Source: Edolisoma coerulescens
Lineage: Eukaryota; Chordata; Aves; Passeriformes; Campephagidae
Direction of reading: 5' to 3'
Assembly (NCBI GenBank): GCA_013397115.1
Contig: VWZW01000500.1
Coordinates: 745,455-809,454, forward strand
Length of the DNA: 64,000 bases
The notes beneath the pieces are model-generated. The model did not search any database. It worked only from the letters and a program-made list of their open reading frames with translations, and was not told the DNA's origin. Every line of letters begins with the position of its first letter. Within the stretch, counting starts at the first letter, position 1. Below, piece after piece: positions 13,570-26,331 of this stretch. The translations under genes and the position numbers were made by a program.

Positions 13570-14824
13570 ATTATGGAATTTATAGTCTCAATCCACTTTC
13601 ATTAGAGTTGGCCTGTGTTGGAAGTGCCACCTTCTGTGTTAATCTGTAGCCATGTGACTGCAGTAAGAATCTTATAATTGGTTGTTTAACAAAGGAGCTG
13701 CCTATTTGTTGTGCGTGTGGTCATTTGTCGCACTCCATTAGCAGTGAAATCAAGTCTAAGATGTCAGACTTAAAGCAACACCATCCCAAGGTGTGGATGC
13801 AGTTGCATCCTGTCCATCCATGCACCAGAAGCATCAGTTAGTATAGACTCAGATACACCAGATCCATTTTAATTTATCCTTCTCTTGTAGAAAGCTCTAT
13901 TCCAAATCCAAACACCCTTCATTTTAACCTGTGTCCACTGTGTAGGAGGGCTGGTACTTTTCAGTTTTATAATTTCTTTTTATGAAATAAAGACTCGGTG
14001 TAGACTTAAGTAGAATCAATATATGAGCTTTTGAGTACAACTAAAGGACGCATGCATTTGTGTCCCCAGAATTCTAATTAGATTTGTGGAACAGTCTGCA
14101 ACATGTTCACTAGAATCTTCGGAGATGTTACCCTCTGGGCAAGGTACTGACCTGACAGATCTCATCCCTATTTTGAGTTTTCACAACAAATTCACATTTG
14201 CTAACCCTAGGATAGTAATTCAGATTAGTTTACCTTGTGGGGAAAAAAACGAACCTTACAAAAGACTGATACAGGCTAAGCAAACATAATCAGTATTATC
14301 TCAGATATTTCTGTTCATAGCTCAGTGTGGTCTGGTCCAGAAATTTCTGTATTCTAGTCAGTCCTTTAACTTGTTGCTAAAAATCCATCCTGTAACAGTA
14401 AAGGGAATTTGATTGTGCTTAGTCTGAGGGTGAAGAATTACTTTTCATAAAACACTTCTCACGGTGTAATGTGGTGACAGAACTCATGGTCTAGTTTCTG
14501 GATATTAAAGATGTTAAAACACAGCTGTTGCTGACTTTGAAATTATTGTTTTAAAAAGTATCAGAAGTTATTTTCTGAAAAAAAGCAGTATTGTGTTTAA
14601 ATGAGTCAAAGATCTGCTGAAAACCAGAGTAAATATAAAAGGTTTCAACACCTAGAGTTTAGTTTTAAAACAGTATTAAATCAAACCATCTGGATTTTGT
14701 GATAAATATTCCTTATCTTTTTTTCATCAAAGAAACAGTTCTCAGAAACCATATGCTTGACCTAGTAGATTCGAAGTTGTTTCACTGGCTTGCTGAAATA
14801 AAACCTCCAGGCTTTGCAAGAGCT

Positions 14825-14854
14825 GGGAGAATGGGTACTGGAGGGGGGTGGGGG
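14825..14854 (+). other. G-quadruplex motif
   Basis: G runs of 3, 3, 6 and 5 with loops agaat, tactgga and t satisfy the G3+N1-7 pattern. Confidence 0.75.
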
Positions 14855-15223
14855 AATATACAGTCTTTCTATATATTTTTTTTTAATTAAAAATACCTGC
14901 ATTGTGTGCAGCCTCTGCCTTTTAGCTGAGCTTTGGGCATCCCATAAGCTATGAACTCTGTATGGCATCTGTCTGGGGTTTTTTGCTCTCTACATTGCTC
15001 ATCTTTGACTTCTGTAGACTGGAAACTGAATCCCAGCTATAATAACGTGTGACTGCTTATCTCTGGTTGACAGTGGAACACAACATAGCTGGATAAATTA
15101 GAATCATGTATTCTGTGACTTCTCTTGTTTCCTGAATCTTCCTGGCCTGGTAGAAAACACAGAGCTCTGTTAAATGACATTTCATACTTATTTGAAGTTC
15201 ATGAAGATTAATCTTGTGGTGAA

Positions 15224-15229
15224 CCTGTG
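15224..15229. repeat. Left target-site duplication of the solo LTR
   Basis: The hexamer cctgtg immediately precedes the LTR and is identical to the right copy at 15648-15653. Confidence 0.9.
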
Positions 15230-15647
15230 TGGGGCGGCGAGAGAAGAATGCTATGCAATCAATATGATTGATAAAGCAAGCTTCGATTTATTCCCGAATA
15301 GCGCAGCCTTTTATACACACTAAGCACAATGGGTACAGTGTGATTAGCAATAATGCCTTATGCACGGTGTCTGCGTATGCTCTGTCCTTGATGTATCTTT
15401 CTATGTTCTGTCCTTGTATCTTTCTTCAGGGTTCTTCCCCGTCCCACGGTCTCTGCCGGCGATTCAGTATTCTTAACAGTTCAGCTGTCACAGCACAATT
15501 GCCTGTGCCGGCCTGCACGTCTACAATATGGAGTGCGGCCTGCTCTCTAGCAAGCTGTTCTGCTGCCAGCCTGCTCTTTAGCAAGCTGTCTGCTGCCATA
15601 AAGCTTCCATAGATCCATGTCCGTGTTCCTTGAGCCATTCTCCAACA
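15230..15647 (-). mobile_element. Solo LTR of an endogenous retrovirus (ERV2/ERVK-like), minus orientation
   Basis: Read on the minus strand the element starts TGTTGGAGAATGG and ends CGCCCCA, so it has TG...CA ends. It is flanked by a perfect 6-bp direct repeat, cctgtg, at 15224-15229 and 15648-15653. Six-bp duplications are typical of ERV2 (alpha/beta-retroviral) elements. A TATA box (TATAAAA, 15309-15315 on the minus strand) is followed 17 bases later by an AATAAA polyadenylation signal (15287-15292), the expected LTR order. No internal retroviral genes are present, so it is a solo LTR left by recombination. About fifteen CpGs survive, suggesting a recent insertion. Confidence 0.9.
15540..15599. 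repeat. Tandem duplication of a ~30-bp unit inside the LTR
   Basis: Units at 15540-15569 and 15571-15599 share ctgctct, tagcaagctgt and ctgctgcca, differing by one substitution and one deleted base. In LTR orientation they lie in U3 near the 5' end, upstream of the TATA box, where repeated enhancer units are common. Confidence 0.85.
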
Positions 15648-15653
15648 CCTGTG
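15648..15653. repeat. Right target-site duplication of the solo LTR
   Basis: The hexamer cctgtg immediately follows the LTR and is identical to the left copy at 15224-15229. Confidence 0.9.
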
Positions 15654-16243
15654 AAATGACACAAGGGAGGGCTTTTTGCCGTTTGCAAACCCCAAACTTC
15701 AGTATGGAGCAGAATGCAATCACTGACATGGAGAATGAAACCCTAACACATGTAAATGTAATTCCTGCAGTACATGTCACCTTTTATCCTCACTGTATTG
15801 ACTGTCTGGGGATAGGACTTGATTGCTGAAGGTAGGCCTTGAAAAATCTGAAGTATGGGCTTTCAGCAAAAAATAATTATTTCTTTTCCTGACAGTCTCA
15901 TTAGTTACAAAAGTTCATATCAACTGCCAAAGTACAATTTCCAACATGGAATAATTACCTATGCCTTTAGTTAGAACTAAGTTTCTTCATTGAACTGAAC
16001 CTGTCCGAGCAGAAAAAGGAACAGCTTTTAATTCACTATGTGCTAATAGGTAGCTTTTCAACTTGTGAAAAGAGAGTTTATATTCACATACATGGTGATT
16101 ATAAAGATGATGAGAGAAAATTAACCATATATACACATATATTTATGTGTATGACATCATGATGTATACTTGTTTCAGGATCAAGCTAACGGTAGTTGGT
16201 ACTGTTCATCAAAACTGAGCTTTCTTCTCATTTTGCTTTATAG

Positions 16244-16306
16244 AAAAAACGGAAACAGAGTACTCAAGATGAAGATACAATCAGTATCTGCAGCCTGGAT
16301 ACAAGT
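16244..16306 (+). CDS. ARHGEF3: ARHGEF3 upstream alternative exon (long-isoform N-terminus)
   Basis: The 63-bp exon encodes 21 residues, KKRKQSTQDEDTISICSLDT plus S. Acceptor gctttatag and a consensus donor gtgagt flank it. The frame ends in phase 0, so it joins directly to EPSNKRV at 54206. The paralogue NET1 has a similar basic-acidic-SLDL segment just before its EPSNKRV exon, which is the main reason for the call. The in-frame TAG at 16241-16243 abuts the exon, so it must be spliced from a further upstream exon. The KKRK cluster is a candidate nuclear localisation signal (inference). A splice from here to 54206 skips the short-isoform exon at 43920. Confidence 0.88.
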
Positions 16307-17290
16307 GTGAGTAATTTAATTTTCTCTTTTGCCCTCCCTCTCCACCCCCTAAAACTAAAATATGGCTGTTAAGAGTATTCTGAAATCAGCCTGTTCCATC
16401 TTCTCAGCTGTATTGTTTTCATAGCATGAATAACTTGTTCTGCTTGTTATGAAAAAAAAAAAAAGTTTGTTATATTACTGCTCTCACTTTCTGTATTAAA
16501 ACTTTTAAAAGAGAAATGAAGTCATAATGACAGTTCATTGTAAAGCATTGAATCTCTTATTAGTAAATAATTATCATGATAAAAGGGCTTTGTGAATGCA
16601 GGATTTAAATGCAGACCTTTTATACCATTGCATGGGTGTATGAGAAATTCCATTTCAGTTGTCATTGGTGGCTAATGTGAGCTATAAGAACTAAACTCTT
16701 TCTGTTGATTATGGTGGATGTTGAATCAAAGTATTAATGAGGGTAATTATGCAGTAAACTGCAACGTGTGTTGTTTTTCTGTAAACTTGTGACATAAGGG
16801 TACACTTGAAGTTATCATTTCAAATCCATGGAACTAAAATAGAGGTAGGAAAATTTGCCATTCCTTCTGTTCAGTGTTTTCATCAATATTTGCAGTGTTC
16901 TATTCACAGTCAGCTGTTGAACCAGCTTTCCTTTTCTGTAGACCTCTCACGTAGTACAGACAAAGTAATGGAAAAAACAGAGAATAAACACTGCTTGTTT
17001 TAACAGTTTTATTTATTAGCAAGTGTCAAACCTAGTGCTGTGGTTTCTTTAATGATCAGATGTTAATTTTGGTTTGAAGTATACCTGTTCTTTGAAGAAT
17101 TAATTACATCTAAGGGCTCACCTGCCTGGATGGCTGCAGACAAATGCAAGCTCTTGCAGGCACTTCAAGTGAGCTGGGTAGAATCCAGCACTACTCGGGA
17201 AATCATAAACCCACAGTAGCCTGACCTTGTCTGTGAGCTAATGCTTTAATGTTAGTTAATCCCATCAGACCTTACATTGGGCCCAACTTC

Positions 17291-17330
17291 AAAGGAATTG
17301 TTATTCCTTTAAAGGAATTGTTGTTCTTCA
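17291..17330. repeat. Two adjacent 20-bp units, first one also self-complementary
   Basis: The unit aaaggaattgttattccttt (17291-17310) is followed by aaaggaattgttgttcttca. Within the first unit aaaggaat and attccttt form an 8-bp inverted repeat around tgtt. Confidence 0.85.
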
Positions 17331-20300
17331 GGGAAAATTGGAAATTGTTGACTATTTATTATTATTTTGGACAAATTGATAGGTTTTTTTGATGCTTAAC
17401 TTGGATCTGGGATGGAAAATGCTTGGTTTAACTATTTTATGTTTCTGCAAAGAGTGTGTATTTTATTCTTCTATGATTAAGACAATTAGGTAAAATTCTC
17501 TTGAGTAGAATCTGTTATACTGCTGTAGAAATACTTGGATGAATATAGCTTCTCTTTTGGCTAATTGCTAAAGATTGAAATACTGCTTGAAGGGGACAGT
17601 TTCTGCAAACAGAAGAACTCCTGGAGGAGAGTGATCTAATGTGATCTTATCTCTGAGTTTGCCCCACAGAAATACAGACAGAAAGCACCGAGCAAAATGA
17701 GGTTTGTGGTTTACTGATGAGCAATAGATACAGCAATAATAATAGCAATGTCCTTCATTTGCAGTTATTAGATACCACTTAAAATTTATAAAATATTATT
17801 TCCTTGGTACTGCTTTTCTGTGTAACCATTATTATTGGCAAGACAAACGTGAATCGGAGAAGAGATAAAGTAATTCACTAAATGTTGTTGCTGATCTATA
17901 AGACCATGACTAATAAAGCTACTGGATTTGGATTTTCATTAAAAGATTTGTAAATCCCTACTTTAGAAAGATCTTGTCAATGAAATGTGTGAAGGGCTGT
18001 TAAGAAAACTATTCCCACTGTCATCAATGCAGAACTTCATCAACAGAACTCCACTGTTTCAATTTAAATGCATGCTGGAGTCTGTATTACAAAATAGGGG
18101 TAAGAAATGAATGGGTGAAGAAGTTTGAATGTTTCCTTGCAGTGCTTCACAATCACTCAGGTCAACAGGGTGGGGAATATCCCATGAGGATATAAAGGGT
18201 ATGCATTGTATCTTGAAGAATGATCAGTTTATTTAAATGTACAATTTATATAAACATTAGTTGATTTATTTTTTTTTTTTGCTTGAGGTAACTTCAAGCC
18301 TGTCTCCCCTTTTTTCTGTTACCAGGAAGTGCTGATTAATTTATGCTGTACAGACGATATTGTCTCTTGTGTCTCTGAAACTTACTTTGTTGTGAACTCC
18401 TCTACATTGCAGTACTACAGTTTCCTGTTCAGCAGGTGATACATACTGTGCCCTCGCCACTGACAGGAGTTGCTGTCAGGGCCAGTTTGCCTCTGGCTGT
18501 GACAGAAGACTTAAACTGTCATGGTGACTGCCTTGGAGAGGGAAGGTGCCTTTGGTTAAGAAAATGAGCCTGGCATGTGACTTCAGAACAACCCCCTCAG
18601 GTATTTTAGCTTCAGGTGATGGTTCAAGTGTGCCCATCAAAACTTGGTGCTGTTGACATTAAAACAAGTTGAGCAGGAACAGTTCACATTTTCTCGTGAC
18701 TTGTGTTCCTGCCCATTAGATTGTCGTCCCCCCAGCCAAGGAGGACTATCATCTTTGTGAGCCTCCTGGACATGGCAAATAAACTTTTGTTTTTCCTTTC
18801 ATGTCATATTTTGCTTATGATTAATGATAAAGACAGTGTTGAGGATGCATCCAGACTGAATACCAAGTGTCTCATGTGATTAGAAGATATTGGAGGGTCT
18901 TTTAGTTGCACTGGGGAATGTTGTGGCACAAAAGGGATGGTTGGAACTCAGCAGTCCACGGCTGAATACTTACCTGTAGAGGCATTTTCTTCTCTGTGTG
19001 TGTTTAAATGCTATTTATATTGAGGAGAAATGTTTCTTTTTGTGTCTTGGGTTTTGATTTTAGAGAGCCATAGCTGACATCATAGGTAATTCAAGACTTT
19101 TGTTACAAGGCAGAGAGTTGGCTGTCTTTTGTTCTTGTGTTTGTGATGGCAAATTTCAAAGAGAAGGAAAATGTCAAAAATAATCAGTTCATAAATCACA
19201 GAAACCAGCTGTGGTGGTGTTATGCAACGTCACTTTTCCTTTCTGTGTTGTTCTCCATTCTTCACATACAAAGTAACTTATTCCCAAAAATGGAGAGGGG
19301 GCTGAAGAGTGGGGTGAGGAGAAGTATCTAGAATAATCAAAAGTTTGGGACAGCTTCTGTTTAAAAAGCAGTCAAATATACTGAAACTTATATAAACTGG
19401 AATCAAATATCCTGGGAACAAAATGGCGTGTGATTAGTTCCATGAGAAATGGTCCGTGTAAGGTCATTCTTTCTTTTGGGATTAAGGGCACAAAATAAAG
19501 CTGTTTGTAGGTTCCTACCAAAGCAAAAGGGATGCCATTTCACCTACCACACAGTGGCACAAGTCTGGCACAGGGTGTTGTAGATACCAGAGGTTTTGCA
19601 GGAGTTCAGAAAACAGATAGGGTAAATTAATGGAAGAAAAATCCATCAAGAGCCATTAGACTGAGTGAAGCCACCCATCTGGGGAAGGCCTTGAAGTTGC
19701 ATATTTCTGAGTCTGGGAGAGCAAGCTACGTGTCTGTCACTAGGTGTTTACTCTGCTTTCACACACTTCCCTGGCCAGCTTTTTTTCACTACTGCTGGAG
19801 AAATGGTGCTGGGCTGAGATCCATCCTTAGCCTGTCATGGCCATTCTGAGGAGACCTTGATTAGCCCAATGCAATACCTTCTTTTCTTCCAAGCAATGAC
19901 AGTTTTGAAATTACTTAATGAGGGCTCAATTGGAGTCTTTGGATTATAGCATGATGTAAACAATTAATGTTCAGGTTCCTTTGTCTAGCAACTCTCTTAT
20001 GCCCTTGAAAAGATGTGACAAATTGTTTATATGTATATCTTCAATGAATGCATTTATTTTCCAGGACTAAGAATATGAAAATTTGAATGCGTGTGTTCCC
20101 TATTATGAATTTAGATTTTAACTGGGATAATGATATATCATTAAATTTTTACAGATAATAAATCTCTAAGGCTGTGTAATAAAACTGGTTATTTTTTTCT
20201 CCATCTCCCTGAGCTGCTCATGTAAAAAGCTCGTGGTGCATTCACTCTGCACTGGCTTCACAAGCATCACCTCGGGGATGCACCTCCTTTTTGTCCTTGG

Positions 20301-23300
20301 CAATGGAAAGATCTGGCCATGTTTACCGTCTAACATTTCCAATTTGTGTAAATGTATCTGTTGGCCACCTTTGTCCAGGAGAGGGTGGGGGATGGCAAAG
20401 AAAGAGGGTGTTAACTATTTAATGACTGGATTGCTTCATACCTGGGAAAGCAACATCCATATGGGTCTCCTGCCAATTACATCATCACGTGTCTACAATC
20501 CTTTTAAAAATAGATTTAAAAATTTTTTCTATGACTGACCATTGCCAGACATACCTGTCTTTTCCAAGGGAATCAGTCATACTGACAGAATTTCCTTTCA
20601 CAGGAAACACTGCTTGGAGCTTTGCTGACTCAGGACAAGGACTAAGCACGTTGAATGATCTTTGTATTTGTTTAGTGACCTGGACTGGTGTTGATGCTTC
20701 AGGAGTTGATAAACTGGCTTATTAAACTGACTGGTTGGACTTGGCTCATTTTATTGCCAGCTTAAAGAAGAGGATTTGCAAATCCCCTCAATGTCAAATA
20801 GTTTGTGATAACTTGTGACAGATGTGGCCAGCAGACTGTGAGGGCTGAGTGCATGAACATCCAAGGCCACTGCGGTCGGAAGTTGGTATTTAAAGGGAAA
20901 TGTGCCTATTATCTGACATGGCTTTGTTCATGTTGGCCTCCACTGGGAAGCTTAACTCAGTCAATGGAGTTCAGTCTATCCAGTTAACTCAGCCACTGGT
21001 GTTTCACGCTTGTGCTCTTAAAATGGTGGCAGCTTCTCTATCTGCATACGCATATTGATTTACAGACATTAAGTAATTAATATGACTTACATAAACTTCA
21101 AATTTTATTGATATCCCTTTAAAGGCTGGGGAATTGGGACAGAGAAACTGAGACAGCTTGAAAGATCACAGAGGATAAAGTACTTTTTTGTATTTAAAAC
21201 ACCTCCATGAGCTCTGCTCTGTGTTCCTCCTGTTGCAGACAGTCTCTCCTTAGTTAAATTCTGAGCAGCTTCTGGATTATTTCTGTCTGTGCTTTTGCTC
21301 CTCGTTGCTGCAGTGACTTTTGTTCTTTCCTCATAACCCAGCTTTGAAATGTGGGTCTTCGCTCAGTGCCACTTTCTCGCAAGCCTGGTGCAGCGCTGAA
21401 GGATTGTGCTCCTTACTCAGGCACAGGCACCTGGTTCTTTAGCTGTATTCCATAATTATTAAATATGGTTAATACATCACACTGAGCAAAGTGGTGGTGA
21501 ATGCTGTTATCTGGAGATTATTGCAGAGAGCACTCAGCAAGGTACTTAACAGCAATGCATTTTTAATGGCTGTTGTAAAAGGGGTAACTGCAAAGTAGTT
21601 GAAATCTTGTAATGGTGATGATACCATGTGCCTCATGTCTGAACTCTGTAAAATCATAGGTAACTTAGGAGGTATCCAAACCAAAAACCTAACACAAAAC
21701 TTGAACTTTTTAGAATAAAATTATATTTGAGCAAAATTCCGTCCAGAAAAAGAATCAGGGCAATGGTGTGCAGTTCTCCTCTGCAATTGGTTGTATGCAG
21801 ATTTGTTGTAAAATTATGGAAGTTGCTGTTGTTGTTATATTCAGGAGAAGGAACATACAACAAATACATGATGAACTAGGCATGTAAAACAGTTTCATTA
21901 AGAAGATTTCACTAAAATTTCAGAAGAGCTATTTAATTTTGTTATATATAACAGTTATCATTACTGAAAATTAAGCTCTGCCAAATAGTCACTTACTATT
22001 GAGTGAACTGGAGATGTCTTACTGCTCATCTGTCTACTTGCAAGTTAATAATATGTCCGAGTATAAAATACAAACAAAAAGGTACCCAGACTTAAGCTAC
22101 ATTTGCATACACTAGATCAGAGTTCATTAACTTGGATTGCTTTTAGTGCAAAGTGATCATTTATTATGTATTTAATAGTCAATATAGCTGAAACATTATT
22201 TGACCTAATTAAACTTAATTATAAACTCAATTATATTTGATTGCTAAGGTATGGCGAGCTAGCTTTATAAGCTTAGAGAGGATTACTTCTACATCAGCTT
22301 ATCAGAGTCAAGATAATTAAAATATATATTGTATCTGGGTCTTTTTATTTCTATAAACTGTGGTCTGTTGCATGTTCATAGTATAAAAGGTCTTCAGCTT
22401 GCCCAGTAAGATGTATACAATATGTTTGAATTATTCATGACCTTTGAATATTGCTGGGTAGCAGGGTGGTCAGTGCTCATCTGGATTCAGACTTCATTAT
22501 ACAGTGACTGTTCTTAATCCATTATTAATCCCTCATATGATTGTCATAGACTACACCCTGTCTGCTGTTGGCATTATTTGGAGTAATGTTCTGTATCTTA
22601 AGGCTCTGTTTTGTTATTCTCTTGCTATTTTTCATTAGATAAGGCCTACAAGTGCTCTACTGGAAAATGTGTAAACTGCTGGTCAGGCTGCATTTTCCCC
22701 TCCCTGCATTCTAGTATGATCTCAGAGTTCCTGTGTAGTTATACAGTTACTCTATTTATGTGAACAACTTCTCAGAATTTGGCTAATTGTTCCAGTAAAT
22801 CTCATGGATTGTTTCAGTAAAACAGCAAATGTGTGATGAGCTTCGACATCTTCAGTGCAAATCTGCCTGTACAAATATGCCAAACCTTTGGAAACACAGA
22901 CCAAACTGTCTTGAAATGTACTTGTGCAACTGGGAACTGAGTAAGGAAATGTTCTCTTGTACGTATTCACCCAGTTTCTAGAAATTAAAGATGGTCTATA
23001 GATACCTTAAATGAAGTATGATCATTAAAATAACTTTTTTTAATAGTTTAGCTCGAACTATAACATATCATACCGTGACTTGCTGGCATCTCTTTGTCTG
23101 CTCCTATTTAAATTCATGTGCAAGGCATAATTTGATACAACATCATCAATTTGTTGTAGATGCCTTTCCCTTTGCTTTGAGATTCTTTATTTATACAATT
23201 CTTGGTATTCTGCAGTCTCTGAGGGGGGAGTAAAGCCACAAAATGGTTTTGTAGGGGAACTTTTGCTGGGGAACTTGTTAGTTCCTAGCAAATGATTTTT

Positions 23301-26273
23301 CTTCAGATTTTTTTCTCCTGATGAGGCATGCTCAGTGGTACTGATCTGAAACCGAAATATGTGTAACTGTGGAGCAAGAAAGATGTGATAAAATCCCAAA
23401 CCTGATGATTTTCAGACACTGCAAAGCTATCTCTTATACTTTTGCCATGGGGTTTAGTTGTTGATCAAATCTTAGATTGTAATAAAGTCTTGAGAACTGT
23501 GGAAGACTTCTGATACAAATCTGGAATCAGGTTATACCAATTCTTAGACTAGGTGTGTTTTGGTGAGATGCCAATTTTTTCTTCCCTTGGCTGTACTGAC
23601 AAAAGAGAAGAAAATGAGCTAAGGTTTTGCCTCCAAATCAGAAATTTTTCAAAAATATCCACTCAGTCTGTGGACTTTGCTCCCAACAGCAGGAAATTAC
23701 CTCAGTGAGAAATATATGAGACAAAAGATAACTTTATCTTCAGAAATATGAAGATTTTGTTATTTGTATGATATTTGCATGTAACACTTTATCTTTCTGA
23801 TTCAGTCAAAAGTAGTGTACACAAGTCTGTGTTCTATTTCAAAGATTTGCTTTGGATAATAATAGCAGTGTAATTTATGATATTCTACCATAACAGAAAA
23901 TGGCAATTGAAGTTTGAATTCAGTTTAAATTACTTTTGGGTTACAGAAACAGGCTTGACATTTGCTTATTTTCCACATGGCAAATGGGGAGCATTTGTGA
24001 ACTGAAATTAGCCAGATGTTATTGGCAGCTATGAAGTTGGATATCCATTAAGCAATGCATGTGGTGGTTGGTTTGATGAAGATTTGCAGAGGAGGTTTTC
24101 ATAATGAAATTGAATCAAGTAATGAGTTACTGTAATTTGGTTTATTTAGAGGTCAAAATAAAAACCAATATTAGTTCTATAGTGATAAATATTGTATAAT
24201 GCCATACATTTTCTAAAATTAAGTTTTATACATTATTATTGGTAACTCTGTTTTATATTGAATTTATAATATGGACTGTGCAGACATAATTTGTAAGAAA
24301 AATGAAGGCACCATGTAAGCAATGTGCTGTGTGTGGCCTGGAGCCAAAGAGTTGAGGTTTTTCAAGTTATGTTAAACTTTTGACTGAAGCAGTCTACCTA
24401 TATTTATTCTATTGAAGAGGGAAAGGATGGCTCATTCATCCTCAAATAATATCCACTGGGAGTGTTTGACATAGTCCAGTGCTTACTGAAGTCTCGAGTG
24501 GCAGCCAAGTCAGGATTTCATTGAATAAGCATGGCTGTATAGTTAAAGTCCATAAATTTCTGCAATGCCAGCTACGTTTTGGCTGTGCCTCTAGAAGTGA
24601 CCAACTGTAACAGGAAATTAAGTTTGTACATAAATACACTAGGATGCCTCTGTACATCATAGCATGAGGACAGGCCTTACGAGGGCATTGTCCCATCCGT
24701 CTCTCAGTGGCTGAACTAAATGATAATGAAATTATTCATTGCAGATAGTTTTGCATGGTCTTTTTTAGAAACCTCTATTACCTCTGCAGGCAATCCAGCC
24801 TAGAGCTTCTCTGTCTGTTGTTAACAAGGTTTCCTAGTCACAAACCAGTTTAATGCACTGTCTTTTACCACAGGTGGGCGTTCAGATCAGTGTAAGGCTA
24901 TAAAATCCCCTGAACAGGTATGGGCAGGGGATCCTATACTGTACATTTTACTGTAGCCAGGACCTACAGATAACCAGTTCTTTCAGATTATGCCTTTTCC
25001 GTAGGCAGGTCAGAGGAAGTATTTTTGTTTCACCTAATGTGAAGTTAAAGTAATTTTATCAATATATTGAGCTGATTTTCATTAAATAATAGATAACGTC
25101 TGCCTCCATATTTTGAAGAAACCTCTTATACTAGGCTTTGTATTTTTTAAAACAAGCTGCATCTTAGCAGGAAAATCATTATCAAATAACTTCTTCAGGA
25201 AGAGCTTAGCAACAAGAAAAGCAAAGCCAAGCTTACTGTTAAAAATTTTCTGGTAGGTACTTCCTAATTTTAGCTGGTGAAAGTAGTTTTGAAAAAAAAA
25301 AAAGAGATAAGAAGTTTCACTCAGATATTTGTGGTTACATGGTCTATTTGGCTTGTTTTTATTCCATCATGAGCATTAAGTTTTCTGTGTACCCTTCAGT
25401 GGATCATTGGACTTCTCTCTTGATCAGATCCTTATCTGAAAAATGCAAGTAATTATGCGTGTTTGTTTTCCTAACCTGCTTTGAGACCAAAATGCAGAAA
25501 TTCCTGGAGGAGTGTTCTGCACTGCCTGTGCTGTGACTGCAGTTGGAAGGGTGCATCCCAATGCAGGCTGTCAGCCAAGGCCACTCCAGTGCAGAACAGT
25601 GTAGGGAGACACAAGCAGGTCAATCTTATAACACAGAAGCCTAACATGACTTGTCATAAGTTTCATACTTTTCTCTGGGGTAATCTTAGAATGCTGTGGT
25701 AATGCCACAATAATCCTAGAAAATTATCTCTGCATAGCAGTGATTTCTCAATTCATTTGGTAGGCTTTAGGTCCTCTTATCTCTTAGGGAAAGTTTTTTA
25801 TTATTATTTCTATCATTCTGTTATCACTGTAAATCTGTAATCAGGACAGCTGAGGGGTATCTGCTTACAGCTGCTGCCTCTGTTATGCACCTGCACTCTG
25901 TTCCCTTTCCACGGTGTGGAAAGCAGCCAGGAGGGGAAAGCCCCCAGCAAATAGAAGCTCAACAAGTGTTTCTAAATGCTCTAAGAGTATTTTACAAAAA
26001 ACCACGATATGTTATTTTTAACAAGTGTATGAATATGTTTGTCAATAGAATATTAGTGTGTCACCTCTTCTGCTGCTGAACAAAACTGCAGAAAGAAGAG
26101 AATTAAAACTCACAGAGTAATACTCTTGGGGTTTAAGATATACCCACTAACATACAGAAGGCTGAGCAAGAGTATTTTGTAAAGTCAGCCCACCTGGATG
26201 AGGACAGAACATCTCTAGTGGTAACTTCTGAAATATTTACAGTTATTTGAACTTGTTCATTTAGGTGACTACA

Positions 26274-26331
26274 AAAATTAAAAAATTGAATTTTTTTCAA
26301 TTTAAAAAATTGAAAAATTTTGCTGTAAACC
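26274..26331. repeat. AT-rich overlapping palindromes
   Basis: The arms aaattgaa and ttcaattt, then caatttaaaaaattg, overlap in a stretch with almost no G or C. It could extrude as a cruciform, or may simply be low complexity. Confidence 0.7.

Larger units (their letters stand above)
1..16243. other. Upstream flank or first intron of ARHGEF3
   Basis: No conserved protein exon is recognisable here apart from the speculative 6073-6105 piece. Contents are the CR1 copy, the TA tract, the poly-T, the minus-strand ORF, a G4 motif and the solo LTR, all listed separately. The many short open frames look like chance in AT-rich DNA. A GC-richer patch lies at about 12350-12480, with no clear gene. Confidence 0.7.
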
